This document shows positions 14,153-24,017 of a DNA stretch of 30,848 nucleotides, piece after piece; within the stretch, counting starts at the first letter, position 1; each line of letters opens with the position of its first letter. This stretch comes from Flavobacteriales bacterium UBA5933 (GTDB taxonomy: Bacteria; Bacteroidota; Bacteroidia; Flavobacteriales; Weeksellaceae): NCBI GenBank assembly GCA_002430925.1, contig DJDD01000176.1, forward strand, positions 1 to 30,848, read 5' to 3'. A program made the position numbers and the translations under genes. Below the pieces are notes generated by a model. It was not told where the DNA came from, did no database searches, and saw nothing but the letters and a program-made list of their open reading frames with translations.

Positions 14153-15619
14153 TTATTCAGTTTCGTTTATCATTTGAATGAACTTATCAGTCCATTTAGA
14201 GAAAAAGCTTTTCTTTTCTTGCTTTGTTTTAGTTTCTATTTTTTGACCAATTTCTTGATCAAGTAAACCATCTACTAACTCTTCTCTTTTCGGTCTTTTT
14301 ATAATTTCTTCAATAGTTTTAACCTCTTCAACTTTTTCAATTTTTATTTCTTCAAGTTTATTTTGAGGAATTCCTATTTCTAATTCTTCTTGATTATTTA
14401 GATTATTAATAACAGGTTTTTCAAAGATTTCTCGTTGATAATTATAACTCAACTCAAGCTCTTCTAATCCCTTCATCAATAACCCTACCGATGTTGCATA
14501 TTCAGGTCCACTAATTTCTTCTGCTTTAGCACCAACTATATGCTCATTTGAGTATCCTATCCTTACATCCATCCCCGTAACATATTCAGTTAGTTGACGT
14601 ATGTGTTTTAATTTTGATCCTCCACCTGTTAAAACAATACCTGCAATTAATTTTTTATTTTGATCTTCACAACCATAATTTTTTAATTCCAAGTAGACTT
14701 GTTCTAAAATTTCTTGTACACGAGCATGAATAATTTGAGATAATCTTTTCAAAGAAATTTCTTTTGCTTCTCTTCCTTTTAAACCAGGAATAGATACAAT
14801 TTCTGTTTCTTTGTTTTCACCTGGCCATGCAGATCCGAATTTTTCTTTTAAAGCTTCAGCTTGTTTTCCTATTATTGAACAACCAACTTTTATATCTTCT
14901 GTTATTACATTTCCTCCGAAAGGAATTACAGATGTATGACGTATAATATTGTCTTTAAAAATTGCAATATCTGTTGTACCACCACCTATATCAATCAAAG
15001 CTACACCTGCTTCTTTTTCTTCTTCACTTAATGCAGCGCTAGATGATGCGATAGGTTCTAAAGTTATACTTGCCAAGCGTAAACCAGCTGCTTTTACACA
15101 ACGAGCAATGTTTCTAATAGAAGATACTTGACCAACTACTACATGGAAATTAGCTTCAAGACGACTACCATACATACCTATAGGTTCTCTGATTTCCCCT
15201 TCGTTATCTACCTTAAATTCTTGTGGAAGAACATGTATAATTTCTTCGCCAGGTAGCATAACTAATTTGTAAACTTGATTGGTTAACAATTTCAAATCGT
15301 TATCATCGATTACATCTTCAGAATTAGTTCTTGTTATATAATCGCTATGTTGTAAACTACGAATGTGTTGCCCGGCAATACCAACAGTAACATCTGAAAT
15401 TTTTATTCCAGAATTTTTTTCTGCTTTATCTATTGCCTCTTTTATAGAATTTATAGTTTGTGTTATATTATTAACAACTCCTCGGTGTACACCCAAACTT
15501 TTAGCTTGACCATATCCTAAAATTTCTATTTTTCCATTCTCATTTTTTCTACCGACAAGTGCTACTATTTTTGTAGTCCCTATGTCTAAGCCAACTGCAA
15601 TTTTGCTATTGTTTTCCAT
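14153..15619 (-). CDS. ftsA: Cell division protein FtsA
   Basis: FtsA is an actin-like ATPase that tethers FtsZ filaments to the membrane. The 488-residue product has the phosphate-1 motif VGLDIGTTKI (9-18), phosphate-2 ALIDIGGGTTDIAIF and the adenosine motif GIVLTGGGSKL. The C-terminus after about residue 400 is a charged K/E-rich linker, longer than in E. coli FtsA (420). It ends in an amphipathic helix (FFSKWTDKFIQMI) fit for membrane attachment. Its start overlaps ftsQ by 14 bp, and ftsZ begins 48 nt downstream, the classical order. Confidence 0.97.
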   Translation of the reverse strand: MENNSKIAVGLDIGTTKIVALVGRKNENGKIEILGYGQAKSLGVHRGVVNNITQTINSIKEAIDKAEKNSGIKISDVTVGIAGQHIRSLQHSDYITRTNSEDVIDDNDLKLLTNQVYKLVMLPGEEIIHVLPQEFKVDNEGEIREPIGMYGSRLEANFHVVVGQVSSIRNIARCVKAAGLRLASITLEPIASSSAALSEEEKEAGVALIDIGGGTTDIAIFKDNIIRHTSVIPFGGNVITEDIKVGCSIIGKQAEALKEKFGSAWPGENKETEIVSIPGLKGREAKEISLKRLSQIIHARVQEILEQVYLELKNYGCEDQNKKLIAGIVLTGGGSKLKHIRQLTEYVTGMDVRIGYSNEHIVGAKAEEISGPEYATSVGLLMKGLEELELSYNYQREIFEKPVINNLNNQEELEIGIPQNKLEEIKIEKVEEVKTIEEIIKRPKREELVDGLLDQEIGQKIETKTKQEKKSFFSKWTDKFIQMINETE

Positions 15620-16349
15620 TTTTTATACGTTTGGTTGCTACAACTTGGTTTACAAATTTTAAGCTTAATTTTTCATAATCTTCTGTTCCTATATAATCTA
15701 TATATTGATTATAAAACAAATCTAGATTATGTAATTTTTGATCAAAATTATTTAAAGTACCTAACTCTATATAATAATTACCTGAGTTAACAAGTAAATC
15801 ATAAGAACGTTGCCCTTTTTTTTCTATCGCTATAATATGATTTCTCAATAAATCGTCTTCTTTTAAAGCTATTACGAATTTACTTAAATCTTCATATTCA
15901 TTTGGTTTTACGTCTCCTGAGATTAAAATAACATTTGCCGAACTCAATTTCGATAAAGGCATTTTTTCTCCATTATTTGTTAAATAAAATTCATTTTTTG
16001 GAGTTTTTACTCTAGCTATTGCTTTGTTAGCTACAATATCTAATCGTATAACACCATTAATATCTTTATTTACTTGAACTGAATCTACAAAAGGATTTTC
16101 TGAAACTCTTTGTTCTATATCTTTAACATTTACGTCTTTCAATCTTTGGTTTAAGATATCATTTCCTCCTTTGTTAATAATTTCTTTTATTGTTTCGTTA
16201 TTAATAAAATAATTATCTACAGGCTGAACAAACGCAACATCTAGTTTACTCACTTTACGTGAAGCATTGTGAATTATGGTAAAACTAATTAATGCAATTA
16301 GCAACATAACTCCTAAAATCACTTTTATGATTTTTAATTTACGCTTCAC
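15606..16349 (-). CDS. ftsQ: Cell division protein FtsQ
   Basis: FtsQ is a bitopic divisome protein that links early and late division proteins. The 247-residue product has a short basic cytoplasmic N-terminus, one membrane helix at about 7-25 and a periplasmic remainder. The first periplasmic part fits a POTRA domain (KDVNVKDIEQRVSENPFVDSVQV). Sequence similarity in FtsQ is always low, so the call rests on topology, the POTRA-like region and position between murC and ftsA. It overlaps murC by 11 bp and ftsA by 14 bp, so translation is probably coupled. Confidence 0.87.
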   Translation of the reverse strand: MKRKLKIIKVILGVMLLIALISFTIIHNASRKVSKLDVAFVQPVDNYFINNETIKEIINKGGNDILNQRLKDVNVKDIEQRVSENPFVDSVQVNKDINGVIRLDIVANKAIARVKTPKNEFYLTNNGEKMPLSKLSSANVILISGDVKPNEYEDLSKFVIALKEDDLLRNHIIAIEKKGQRSYDLLVNSGNYYIELGTLNNFDQKLHNLDLFYNQYIDYIGTEDYEKLSLKFVNQVVATKRIKNGKQ

Positions 16350-17679
16350 TTAACCATTTTTTTATCGGTTTAACAATGGTATCAATATTACCCGCTCCAA
16401 CAGTCAATAACACATCAAAATCTTGTTTCTTTATCTCATTTAAACTATTGTCTAATGAAGATACTAATTTTTCTTGTAAATCTACCTTTTCTAGCAAGAA
16501 ATTTGAAGTTATACCTTCGATTGGGAGCTCTCTAGCTGGATAAATATCTAAAAGTATTAAGCTATCTAATTTTGATAAACTTTTTGCAAAATCATCTGCA
16601 AAATCTCTTGTTCTTGTAAATAAATGTGGCTGAAAAACTCCTAAAATTTTTTTACCCGGATATAATTCTCTAACTGAACGAATTGCAGCATCCAACTCTG
16701 TAGGATGATGAGCATAATCATCAATATAAATTTTATCATTTATTTCTAAACGGTTAAATCTTCTTTTTACCCCAATAAAAGTAGATAAGGCTTCTTTTAT
16801 TTTTTCATAAGGTACGCCCATATAATCAGCTACAGCTAATGCACCAACTGCATTTTCCATATTATGATAACCTGGTAGTAATATACCTACATCTTTCAAC
16901 GAACCGTTTGGAGTTTGTACATCAAAAACATAATGTCCATCAATAATTCTTACATTATATGCATTATAATCTGCATCTACATCAACTCCGTATGTGTAAG
17001 CATTATTAAATTCTAAGCCTTTCCTAACAAATAATTTTTCTTCAACAATTGCTCCGAATTCTTGAAAAGATTTTTTTACCTCATCTCTTTCACCATAAAT
17101 ATCTAAATGATCTGCATCATCAGATGTAATAATGGCTAATTTTGGAGATAATTTTAAAAAAGAACGATCAAATTCATCAGCTTCAGCAACTGTATACTTT
17201 GAACCATTAAGAATGATATTAGAATCATAATTTTCTGCTATTCCACCTAAAAAAGCCGTACACTCTACATTGGCAACTTTTAATATGTGTCCTAAAATAG
17301 AAGATGTAGTTGTTTTTCCATGTGTTCCAGCAACTCCGATATTGTATGTATGTTTAGTAATTTCTCCTAAAACTTCAGAACGCTTCATGACCTTAAAATC
17401 ATTTGTAAGAAAATAATTTAATTCTAAATGATCTTTTGGTACTGCCGGAGTATATATTACCAGCGTATTTTCTTGTGTTATCCCTTTTGGAATAAGATCA
17501 ATATTATCTTCAAAATGAATATTAATCCCTTCTAATATTAATTGAGATGTAAGTTCTGTTTCTGTTTTGTCATAACCAACAACATTCTTACCAAGGGATA
17601 AAAAGAATCTTTCCAAAGCACTCATTCCGATTCCTCCAGCTCCGATAAAATAATAATATGTTTTATCTAAAATATTCAT
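16339..17679 (-). CDS. murC: UDP-N-acetylmuramate-L-alanine ligase
   Basis: MurC adds the first residue, L-alanine, to UDP-MurNAc with ATP in the cytoplasm. The 446-residue product has the Rossmann motif GAGGIGMSA (13-21) and the Mur-ligase P-loop GTHGKTTTS (118-126). The ADEFDRSF block and YAHHPTE near residue 317 are also diagnostic. GTHGKT rather than GTNGKT or GSNGKT separates MurC from MurE and MurD. Length is typical. Its ATG overlaps the murG stop in a TAATG arrangement, and it overlaps ftsQ by 11 bp. Confidence 0.96.
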   Translation of the reverse strand: MNILDKTYYYFIGAGGIGMSALERFFLSLGKNVVGYDKTETELTSQLILEGINIHFEDNIDLIPKGITQENTLVIYTPAVPKDHLELNYFLTNDFKVMKRSEVLGEITKHTYNIGVAGTHGKTTTSSILGHILKVANVECTAFLGGIAENYDSNIILNGSKYTVAEADEFDRSFLKLSPKLAIITSDDADHLDIYGERDEVKKSFQEFGAIVEEKLFVRKGLEFNNAYTYGVDVDADYNAYNVRIIDGHYVFDVQTPNGSLKDVGILLPGYHNMENAVGALAVADYMGVPYEKIKEALSTFIGVKRRFNRLEINDKIYIDDYAHHPTELDAAIRSVRELYPGKKILGVFQPHLFTRTRDFADDFAKSLSKLDSLILLDIYPARELPIEGITSNFLLEKVDLQEKLVSSLDNSLNEIKKQDFDVLLTVGAGNIDTIVKPIKKWLSEA

Positions 17680-18785
17680 TATAATAAATTCAATAATATA
17701 TCAACAATCTCTTTAGTTGCATTAGGCTTTCCTAATAACTTTATATTCTGAGATAATTCTTTCTTTAATTCTTCATTGTTAGCTAAGGCAATTACATCTT
17801 TTATTAAAACTTGCTTTGCCTCGCTATTTTTTATTAAAATTGCTGCATCTTTATCAACTAAAGATTGAGCATTTTTTGTTTGATGATCCTCTGCGGCTGT
17901 TGGCAATGGAATTAAAATTGTAGGCTTACCAACAATACATAATTCAGAAATAGCCATTGCACCTGCACGAGAAACAATGATATCTGAGGCTGCATAAGCA
18001 TCTTTCATATTATAAATAAACTCTGTTATATGAATTGTTGGGTATTTATTACCAACACTATTTATAATTTTTTGATAATCTAGTTTTCCTGTCTGCCAAA
18101 TTAATTGAACACCACTTGCAACTAACTCATCTAAATTTTCTAACCAAGCATCATTAATTGCTCTTGCTCCTTGTGAACCTCCAACAGATAAAATTGTTGG
18201 TTTATTCGGGTCTAATCCAAATGCAGCAATCGCTTCTGACTTTGACTGTAAATTTTGAAAAATTTCACCTCTTATGGGATTTCCAGTATAATGTACTTTT
18301 TCTTGAGGAAATTGTGAGATTCCTTCATAAGCTGTACAAATCGCAGAAGCTTTATTTTTCAAAATTTTGTTTGTAATTCCAGGAAAGGAATTTTGTTCTT
18401 GTAATAAAATTGGAACATTATTATTTCCTGCAATCCATAACATTGGTCCACTAGCATAACCACCAGTACCAACGGCTAAATCTGGTTGAAATTCTTTATA
18501 AATTTCTTTAGCTAGACTTAGACTTTTTATTAATTTGAAAGGAAATTTAAAATTTGCTTTCATATTACTTCTATCAAATCCAGCAATTGGTAAACCTTTT
18601 ATAGGATAACCAACTTTAGGAACTTTTTCCATTTCCATTTTCCCTTCTGCTCCTACAAACAAAATTTGTGCATCAGGCAAACGTCTTTTTATTTCGTCTG
18701 CAATTGCAATGGCTGGATATATATGTCCACCTGTTCCTCCGCCACTAATTAAAACTTTAGGCGATGTCTTCGATGTATTCTTCAC
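17679..18785 (-). CDS. murG: UDP-GlcNAc:undecaprenyl-PP-MurNAc-pentapeptide GlcNAc transferase
   Basis: MurG converts lipid I to lipid II at the inner face of the membrane. The 368-residue product carries the donor-loop signature GGGTGGHIYPA (15-25), LFVGAEGKMEMEKVP, the VGGSQGARAIND block and the C-terminal GT28 signature (SRAGAMAISELCIVGKPTILIP within residues about 285-306). It lies between ftsW, overlapped by 29 bp, and murC, overlapped by 1 bp. No unusual features were seen. Confidence 0.97.
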   Translation of the reverse strand: MKNTSKTSPKVLISGGGTGGHIYPAIAIADEIKRRLPDAQILFVGAEGKMEMEKVPKVGYPIKGLPIAGFDRSNMKANFKFPFKLIKSLSLAKEIYKEFQPDLAVGTGGYASGPMLWIAGNNNVPILLQEQNSFPGITNKILKNKASAICTAYEGISQFPQEKVHYTGNPIRGEIFQNLQSKSEAIAAFGLDPNKPTILSVGGSQGARAINDAWLENLDELVASGVQLIWQTGKLDYQKIINSVGNKYPTIHITEFIYNMKDAYAASDIIVSRAGAMAISELCIVGKPTILIPLPTAAEDHQTKNAQSLVDKDAAILIKNSEAKQVLIKDVIALANNEELKKELSQNIKLLGKPNATKEIVDILLNLL

Positions 18786-19956
18786 TTAATAATTTTCTAT
18801 CTTGTTCTAATTCTTCTTTTGATTTTATTTGTGTACTTACACTCAAAATAATTCCGAATGATATACACGTCATCCAAATAGATGTACCTCCATAACTAAT
18901 CATTGGTAAAGGTTGACCAGTAACAGGAATTAAATTCACAGCTACAGCCATATTTACCATTGCTTGTATAATTATTGGTAAGCCAACAGCAAATACCAAT
19001 AATGTGCCAAAAATTGTATGAATTTTTGAAGCGATAAGACATATTCTAATTAATATTAAAAGAAAAATTCCTATTAATAATATTGCTCCAATTGCACCAT
19101 ATTCTTCTACAATAATAGCAAAAATAAAATCGGATGATGACTGAGGTAAAGTTTGTTTAAAAACACTTTTCCCTGGTCCTGACATTTCATGTAAACCTCT
19201 AGCAATTGCTGCCTTAGCATGTAATACCTGATAACTTTCTAGTCCTGAATCATCGTTAAATTTTTCTATTCTAGACATCCAAGTATGTACACGAGAATTT
19301 GTGACAATATCTGGCTTATTTAATGCTAACCATACAAAACATCCAACTAAGAAGGTCCCAATCCCTGCTATTGTAAATAAATATTTCATAGGAAAACCTC
19401 CAATTATTAATAAAATACCACACATTAATGCTAACATAATTGCAGTTGATCCATTCGATGGTAAAATTAATCCAACGATGAGAATGATAGGTAAAAACAG
19501 TGGAATTGCTGTACTTTTCCAAGTATATTCCTTATCTCTATTAACCGTTAAATATCTAGCAATGTAAACTAATAAAGCCTGTGATGCTATCATAGAAGGT
19601 TGTATACCTATACCTGTTCCTGGTATTGTAAGCCATCTAGCTGCATTTGCTCCACCAATCGTATTCCCTTGAATTAAAGTAATTAATAAAACACCTGGAA
19701 GTATAAACATTGCTGTAAGAGCTATCATTCCAAACCATTTATAATCTACTCTTTGTAAACCATAAATAATAAAAAGACCAATAATTAACATTAAAGCATG
19801 TTTTCCTAAATGCCCGAAAATAGTTCCAGAACCTACTGTATACACCAAGTTAGAACTTGCTGAATAAACAGGTAAAAATGAAAATAAAGCTAACAATAAT
19901 ATGAAAGCCCAAAGAGGTTTATCTCCTTTAAAATATTTTTCTACTATATTCGACAT
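18757..19956 (-). CDS. ftsW: FtsW, SEDS-family septal peptidoglycan polymerase
   Basis: FtsW polymerises lipid II at the septum together with FtsI. The 399-residue product is a polytopic SEDS protein with about ten hydrophobic segments. The family hallmarks are seen: GLESYQVLHAKAAIARGLHEMSGPGKS in the large loop (about 228-254) and the PVTGQPLPMISYGGTS signature near residue 340. RodA is the main alternative, but the position between murD and murG in the division cluster favours FtsW. It lies 19 nt after murD and overlaps murG by 29 bp. Confidence 0.93.
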   Translation of the reverse strand: MSNIVEKYFKGDKPLWAFILLLALFSFLPVYSASSNLVYTVGSGTIFGHLGKHALMLIIGLFIIYGLQRVDYKWFGMIALTAMFILPGVLLITLIQGNTIGGANAARWLTIPGTGIGIQPSMIASQALLVYIARYLTVNRDKEYTWKSTAIPLFLPIILIVGLILPSNGSTAIMLALMCGILLIIGGFPMKYLFTIAGIGTFLVGCFVWLALNKPDIVTNSRVHTWMSRIEKFNDDSGLESYQVLHAKAAIARGLHEMSGPGKSVFKQTLPQSSSDFIFAIIVEEYGAIGAILLIGIFLLILIRICLIASKIHTIFGTLLVFAVGLPIIIQAMVNMAVAVNLIPVTGQPLPMISYGGTSIWMTCISFGIILSVSTQIKSKEELEQDRKLLSEEYIEDIA

Positions 19957-19975
19957 CTTTGTTTTTTATTATTAA

Positions 19976-21307
19976 TTATAATTTTTTTACAGCCTCTTTA
20001 AATTGAGCTCCTCTATCCTCATAACTTTTAAACAAATCAAAACTTGCACAAGCAGGAGATAATAAAATAACATCACCTTTTTCAGCTAATTGGTATGATT
20101 TACTAACACAATTTTCAATACTATTTGTATCTATAATTGTATCTATATAAGGACTAAAAAAATCTATTAATTTAGAATTATCAGCGCCTAAACATACAAT
20201 TGCTTTTACTTTTTGTTTTACAAAAGGTAAAACTTCATTGTAATCATTACCTTTATCTTTTCCTCCTACAATCCAAATAACTGGTTTCTTCATGCTTTCT
20301 AACGCAAAATATGTAGCATTTACATTGGTTGCTTTAGAATCATTTATAAAATCAATCCCTCTAATTGTAAGAACAGGTTCTAAACGATGTTCAACTGATT
20401 TAAAATCAGATAAACTTTCTTTAAGACTTTTATTACTAATGTTGATAATTTTTGCTGCAACTGCTGCGGCTAAAGAATTTGAAACATTATGTTTCCCTAT
20501 TAACCCTAAGTCATTTACAATCATTGTAAAATCACCTTCTGAATCATTAATACGAAATAATTCATCATTAGCGTATGCTTCATTACTTGCATCCATCATT
20601 GTGAACGGTTTACGATGAGCATGAATTGTAATATCACCAATCATATCCATTGTTTTTGGATCATCAAGATTGTAGATAAAATAGTCTTTCTCATCTTGGT
20701 TTTCAGTAATTCTGAATTTAGACTTAGCATACAAATCAAATTGATATTCGTATTGATCTAAATGATCTGGTGTAATGTTTAAAAGAATTGCTATATATGG
20801 TTTGAAAGTTTTGATGTCATCTAACTGAAAACTGCTAATTTCTAATACATAAAAATCAAAATTATCTTCAGCAACTGATTTTGCAAAACTTTTTCCGATA
20901 TTACCACCTAATCCAACATTTAATCCAGCTTGCTTCAGGATATGAAATAATAAACTTGTTGTAGTTGTTTTTCCATTTGATCCTGTAATTGCAATAATTT
21001 TTGCTTCTGTATAACGTGAAGCAAATTCAATTTCAGAAATAATTGAAATTCCTTTTGATTCTAATTTCTGAATTAGAGCTGCTTTCTTTGGAATACCTGG
21101 ACTTTTCATTACTTCATCAGCATTCAGAATTAATTCTTCTGTATGTTGACCTTCTTCATAATCAATCCCGTTATCCTCTAAAAGTTTTTTATAATTATCT
21201 TTTATTAATCCTATATCAGAAAGAAAAACATCAAAGTTTTCTTTCTTTGCAAGAATAGCTGTTCCTACACCACTTTCACCTCCTCCTAAAATGACTATTC
21301 TTTTCAT
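19976..21307 (-). CDS. murD: UDP-N-acetylmuramoylalanine-D-glutamate ligase
   Basis: MurD adds D-glutamate to UDP-MurNAc-L-Ala. The 443-residue product starts with the nucleotide-binding ILGGGESGVG (6-15) and has the P-loop TGSNGKTTT (108-116). The NDSKATN motif, characteristic of MurD, lies near residue 324, and VGGKDKG near 345. C-terminal LSPACASFDLFKSYEDRG is also typical of MurD. It begins 1 nt after mraY and is followed by ftsW after 19 nt. Length is normal. Confidence 0.97.
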   Translation of the reverse strand: MKRIVILGGGESGVGTAILAKKENFDVFLSDIGLIKDNYKKLLEDNGIDYEEGQHTEELILNADEVMKSPGIPKKAALIQKLESKGISIISEIEFASRYTEAKIIAITGSNGKTTTTSLLFHILKQAGLNVGLGGNIGKSFAKSVAEDNFDFYVLEISSFQLDDIKTFKPYIAILLNITPDHLDQYEYQFDLYAKSKFRITENQDEKDYFIYNLDDPKTMDMIGDITIHAHRKPFTMMDASNEAYANDELFRINDSEGDFTMIVNDLGLIGKHNVSNSLAAAVAAKIINISNKSLKESLSDFKSVEHRLEPVLTIRGIDFINDSKATNVNATYFALESMKKPVIWIVGGKDKGNDYNEVLPFVKQKVKAIVCLGADNSKLIDFFSPYIDTIIDTNSIENCVSKSYQLAEKGDVILLSPACASFDLFKSYEDRGAQFKEAVKKL

Positions 21308-21308
21308 T

Positions 21309-22550
21309 TTATCTAATTTTTAAAGTAATAATTGTTATTACTGCTAAAATAATTCCGATAATAATAGCTCTTACCACGATTTTACTTTCGTGATATCCTA
21401 GCTTTTGATAATGATGGTGTAATGGAGACATTAAGAAAATTCTTCTTCCCTCACCATACTTTTTCTTGGTATATTTAAAATAAGAAACTTGTAACATTAC
21501 TGATAAACTTTCTGCAAAGAAAATTCCACATAAAATTGGCAACAGTAATTCTTTTCTTACAATTATTGCTAACACAGCAATTAATCCTCCTATTGTTAAA
21601 CTCCCTGTATCTCCCATAAAAACTTGAGCAGGGTATGTATTGTACCAAATAAAACCTATTAATCCCCCAAGAAAAGCACCACAAAAAATTAATACTTCTT
21701 CTGATCTAGGTATAAACATTATATTTAAGTAATCTGCAAACATTATATTTCCAGATACAAAAACAAAAACAGCAATTGCAGCCATAATAACAGCAGAACT
21801 ACCTGCTGCTAAACCATCAATACCATCAGTAAGATTTGCTCCATTTGAAACTGCTGTAGTAATAAAAATAACAGCAAATATAAAAATAACAGCTACTGCC
21901 CATGTTGGTCTATTTTCTGCATCTAACCAAAATAAAATATCTGAATAATTAAACTCATTACCTTTTACAAAAGGCATTGTTGTATCCAATGTTTTTTCTT
22001 CTTCACCAAATTTTGCAGGACGATATTCAGTAGGCTCGTTTGCTAATTCAGTTGTTTTTATCTTTGCCTCTTGATGTTTTACAGTAACTGTTGGACTAAA
22101 ATATAACATTGATCCAACTACAACACCTAAACCTATTTGTCCTAAAACCTTAAATTTCCCTTTAAGACCTTCTTTATTTTTTTTAAAAACTTTTATATAA
22201 TCATCTAAGAAACCGATAGCTCCTAGCCATATAGTAGAGATTAATAAAATAAGAATATAAATATTATCTAATCGAGCAAAAAGTATTGTAGGAATTAATG
22301 TTGCAATAATAATTATTATCCCTCCCATTGTTGGAGTTCCAGCTTTTTCTTTTTGTCCTTTTAAACCTAAATCTCTTACAATCTCTCCCATTTGTTTATT
22401 ACGTAAGAAATTAATTATTTTTCTACCAAAAAATAAACTAATAAACATCGCTAATAAGATTGCCATTCCTGAACGAAATGATGTATATTGGAACATTCTA
22501 GCTCCTGGAATATGTAATTTTGCTAAATAATCGAATAAATAGTATAGCAT
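21309..22550 (-). CDS. mraY: Phospho-MurNAc-pentapeptide transferase with a central insertion
   Basis: MraY transfers phospho-MurNAc-pentapeptide to undecaprenyl phosphate, making lipid I. Catalytic signatures are GFLDDYIK (113-120, D116-D117), NLTDGIDGLA (239-248), MGDTGS (312-317) and the HHHY histidines (378-381), within about ten membrane helices. The protein has 413 residues against 360 in E. coli. The excess sits at about 153-213, between two helices, as a hydrophilic segment rich in K, E and T. I infer a lineage-typical insertion rather than an error, because both flanks stay in frame and all key motifs are intact. It lies between murE (3 nt) and murD (1 nt). Confidence 0.96.
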   Translation of the reverse strand: MLYYLFDYLAKLHIPGARMFQYTSFRSGMAILLAMFISLFFGRKIINFLRNKQMGEIVRDLGLKGQKEKAGTPTMGGIIIIIATLIPTILFARLDNIYILILLISTIWLGAIGFLDDYIKVFKKNKEGLKGKFKVLGQIGLGVVVGSMLYFSPTVTVKHQEAKIKTTELANEPTEYRPAKFGEEEKTLDTTMPFVKGNEFNYSDILFWLDAENRPTWAVAVIFIFAVIFITTAVSNGANLTDGIDGLAAGSSAVIMAAIAVFVFVSGNIMFADYLNIMFIPRSEEVLIFCGAFLGGLIGFIWYNTYPAQVFMGDTGSLTIGGLIAVLAIIVRKELLLPILCGIFFAESLSVMLQVSYFKYTKKKYGEGRRIFLMSPLHHHYQKLGYHESKIVVRAIIIGIILAVITIITLKIR

Positions 22551-22553
22551 AGA

Positions 22554-24017
22554 TTATTTGTTTAATATTTTACTTAATTCTGTTGCAGTTTCTACATCAG
22601 AAAAATGATTTTTAACTCCTTTGATATCTTGATATGTCTCATGCCCTTTACCAGCAATTAAGATAATATCTTTAGGTTCTGCCATTTTCAAGGCTGTTTT
22701 AATAGCTTCTTTACGATCAGTAATTTTTAAAGTACGATTATAAAATTGAGGTTTAACTCCAGCCTCCATTTCCTTTAAAATTTCTTCAGGATCTTCTGTT
22801 CTTGGATTATCTGAAGTAAATATTGCTAAATTTGATTTTTCACTAGCTATATCAGCCATTTCTGGTCGTTTCGTTCTATCTCTATCACCACCGCAACCAA
22901 CTACAGTTATTAATTTTTCGTTCTTAGTTCTTATACCCTCAATTGTTTTTAATACATTTTCTAATGCATCTGGTGTATGAGCATAATCTACGATGACAAT
23001 TATTCCAGAGTCTGTTTGAAAAGTTTGAAAACGTCCATCAACATTTCCTAATGTACTAAGAGCAGTTAAAACCTCTAATTCATCTTGACCTAAAATTGAA
23101 GCTATTCCAAAAACTAATAATAAATTATAAGCATTGAACTCTCCTATCAAAGAAGTCCAAAACTCTTTACTATTGAACTGTAATTGCATTCCATCAAAAC
23201 GGTGTTCTAAAATTTTTGCCTTAAAATCAGCATCAGTTTTTAAAGCATACATTTTTTTTGATGCAATGGTGTTCTGAAGCATTACACTTCCATTTTTATC
23301 GTCAGCATTAGATATAGCAGTTGAAGTCTTTGGCAAATCATCAAAAAATTTCTTTTTTACAGCTATATAATTTGCAAATGTTTTATGGTAATCTAAGTGA
23401 TCATGTGTAATATTTGTAAATCCTGCAACTTCGAAATGCAGCCCAGCTATACGATTTTGATGAATACCATGAGATGATACTTCCATAAAAGCATATTCGC
23501 AACCTCTATCAACAGCCTCACGAAACATTTTATTAAGTGTTAAAATATCTGGAGTTGTATGAGTAGATGGAATTTCTTCACCTTCAATTACTATTTTTAT
23601 TGTAGAAACTAAAGCACAAGGATAACCTAATTTTGTAAATAATTCATACAACAATGTTGTTGTAGTTGTTTTTCCATTAGTACCTGTAACCCCAACTAAT
23701 TTTAAATCTTTTGTAGGATTATCATAAAAATTTGATGCTAAAACACCTAAAGCTATTGTAGAGTTTTCTACTTTAACATAAGTAATTTGCTTAATTATTT
23801 CTTTTGGTAATTCTTCGCAAACAACAACTTTAGCACCTAAATCAATTGCTTTATTTATAAATTGATGACCATCAATTGTAGCTCCATTTACTGCTACAAA
23901 TACATCATCACTTTGTACTTTTCTTGAATCAAATTGAATTTCATTAACAGTAATATTTGTACTATTAATAACTTCTATGATGGAAACCTTATATAATAAA
24001 TCTACTAAATCTCTCAT
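22554..24017 (-). CDS. murE: UDP-MurNAc-tripeptide synthetase, meso-diaminopimelate type
   Basis: MurE adds the third residue of the stem peptide. The 487-residue product has the P-loop TGTNGKTTT (111-119). It also has the specificity motif DNPR (403-406, in TSDNPRTEDP), which in characterised enzymes selects meso-diaminopimelate rather than lysine. The predicted cell wall is therefore the Gram-negative A1-gamma type. Its ATG overlaps the ftsI end by 4 bp, and mraY begins 3 nt after it. murF, the usual next gene, is not here. Confidence 0.96.
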   Translation of the reverse strand: MRDLVDLLYKVSIIEVINSTNITVNEIQFDSRKVQSDDVFVAVNGATIDGHQFINKAIDLGAKVVVCEELPKEIIKQITYVKVENSTIALGVLASNFYDNPTKDLKLVGVTGTNGKTTTTTLLYELFTKLGYPCALVSTIKIVIEGEEIPSTHTTPDILTLNKMFREAVDRGCEYAFMEVSSHGIHQNRIAGLHFEVAGFTNITHDHLDYHKTFANYIAVKKKFFDDLPKTSTAISNADDKNGSVMLQNTIASKKMYALKTDADFKAKILEHRFDGMQLQFNSKEFWTSLIGEFNAYNLLLVFGIASILGQDELEVLTALSTLGNVDGRFQTFQTDSGIIVIVDYAHTPDALENVLKTIEGIRTKNEKLITVVGCGGDRDRTKRPEMADIASEKSNLAIFTSDNPRTEDPEEILKEMEAGVKPQFYNRTLKITDRKEAIKTALKMAEPKDIILIAGKGHETYQDIKGVKNHFSDVETATELSKILNK

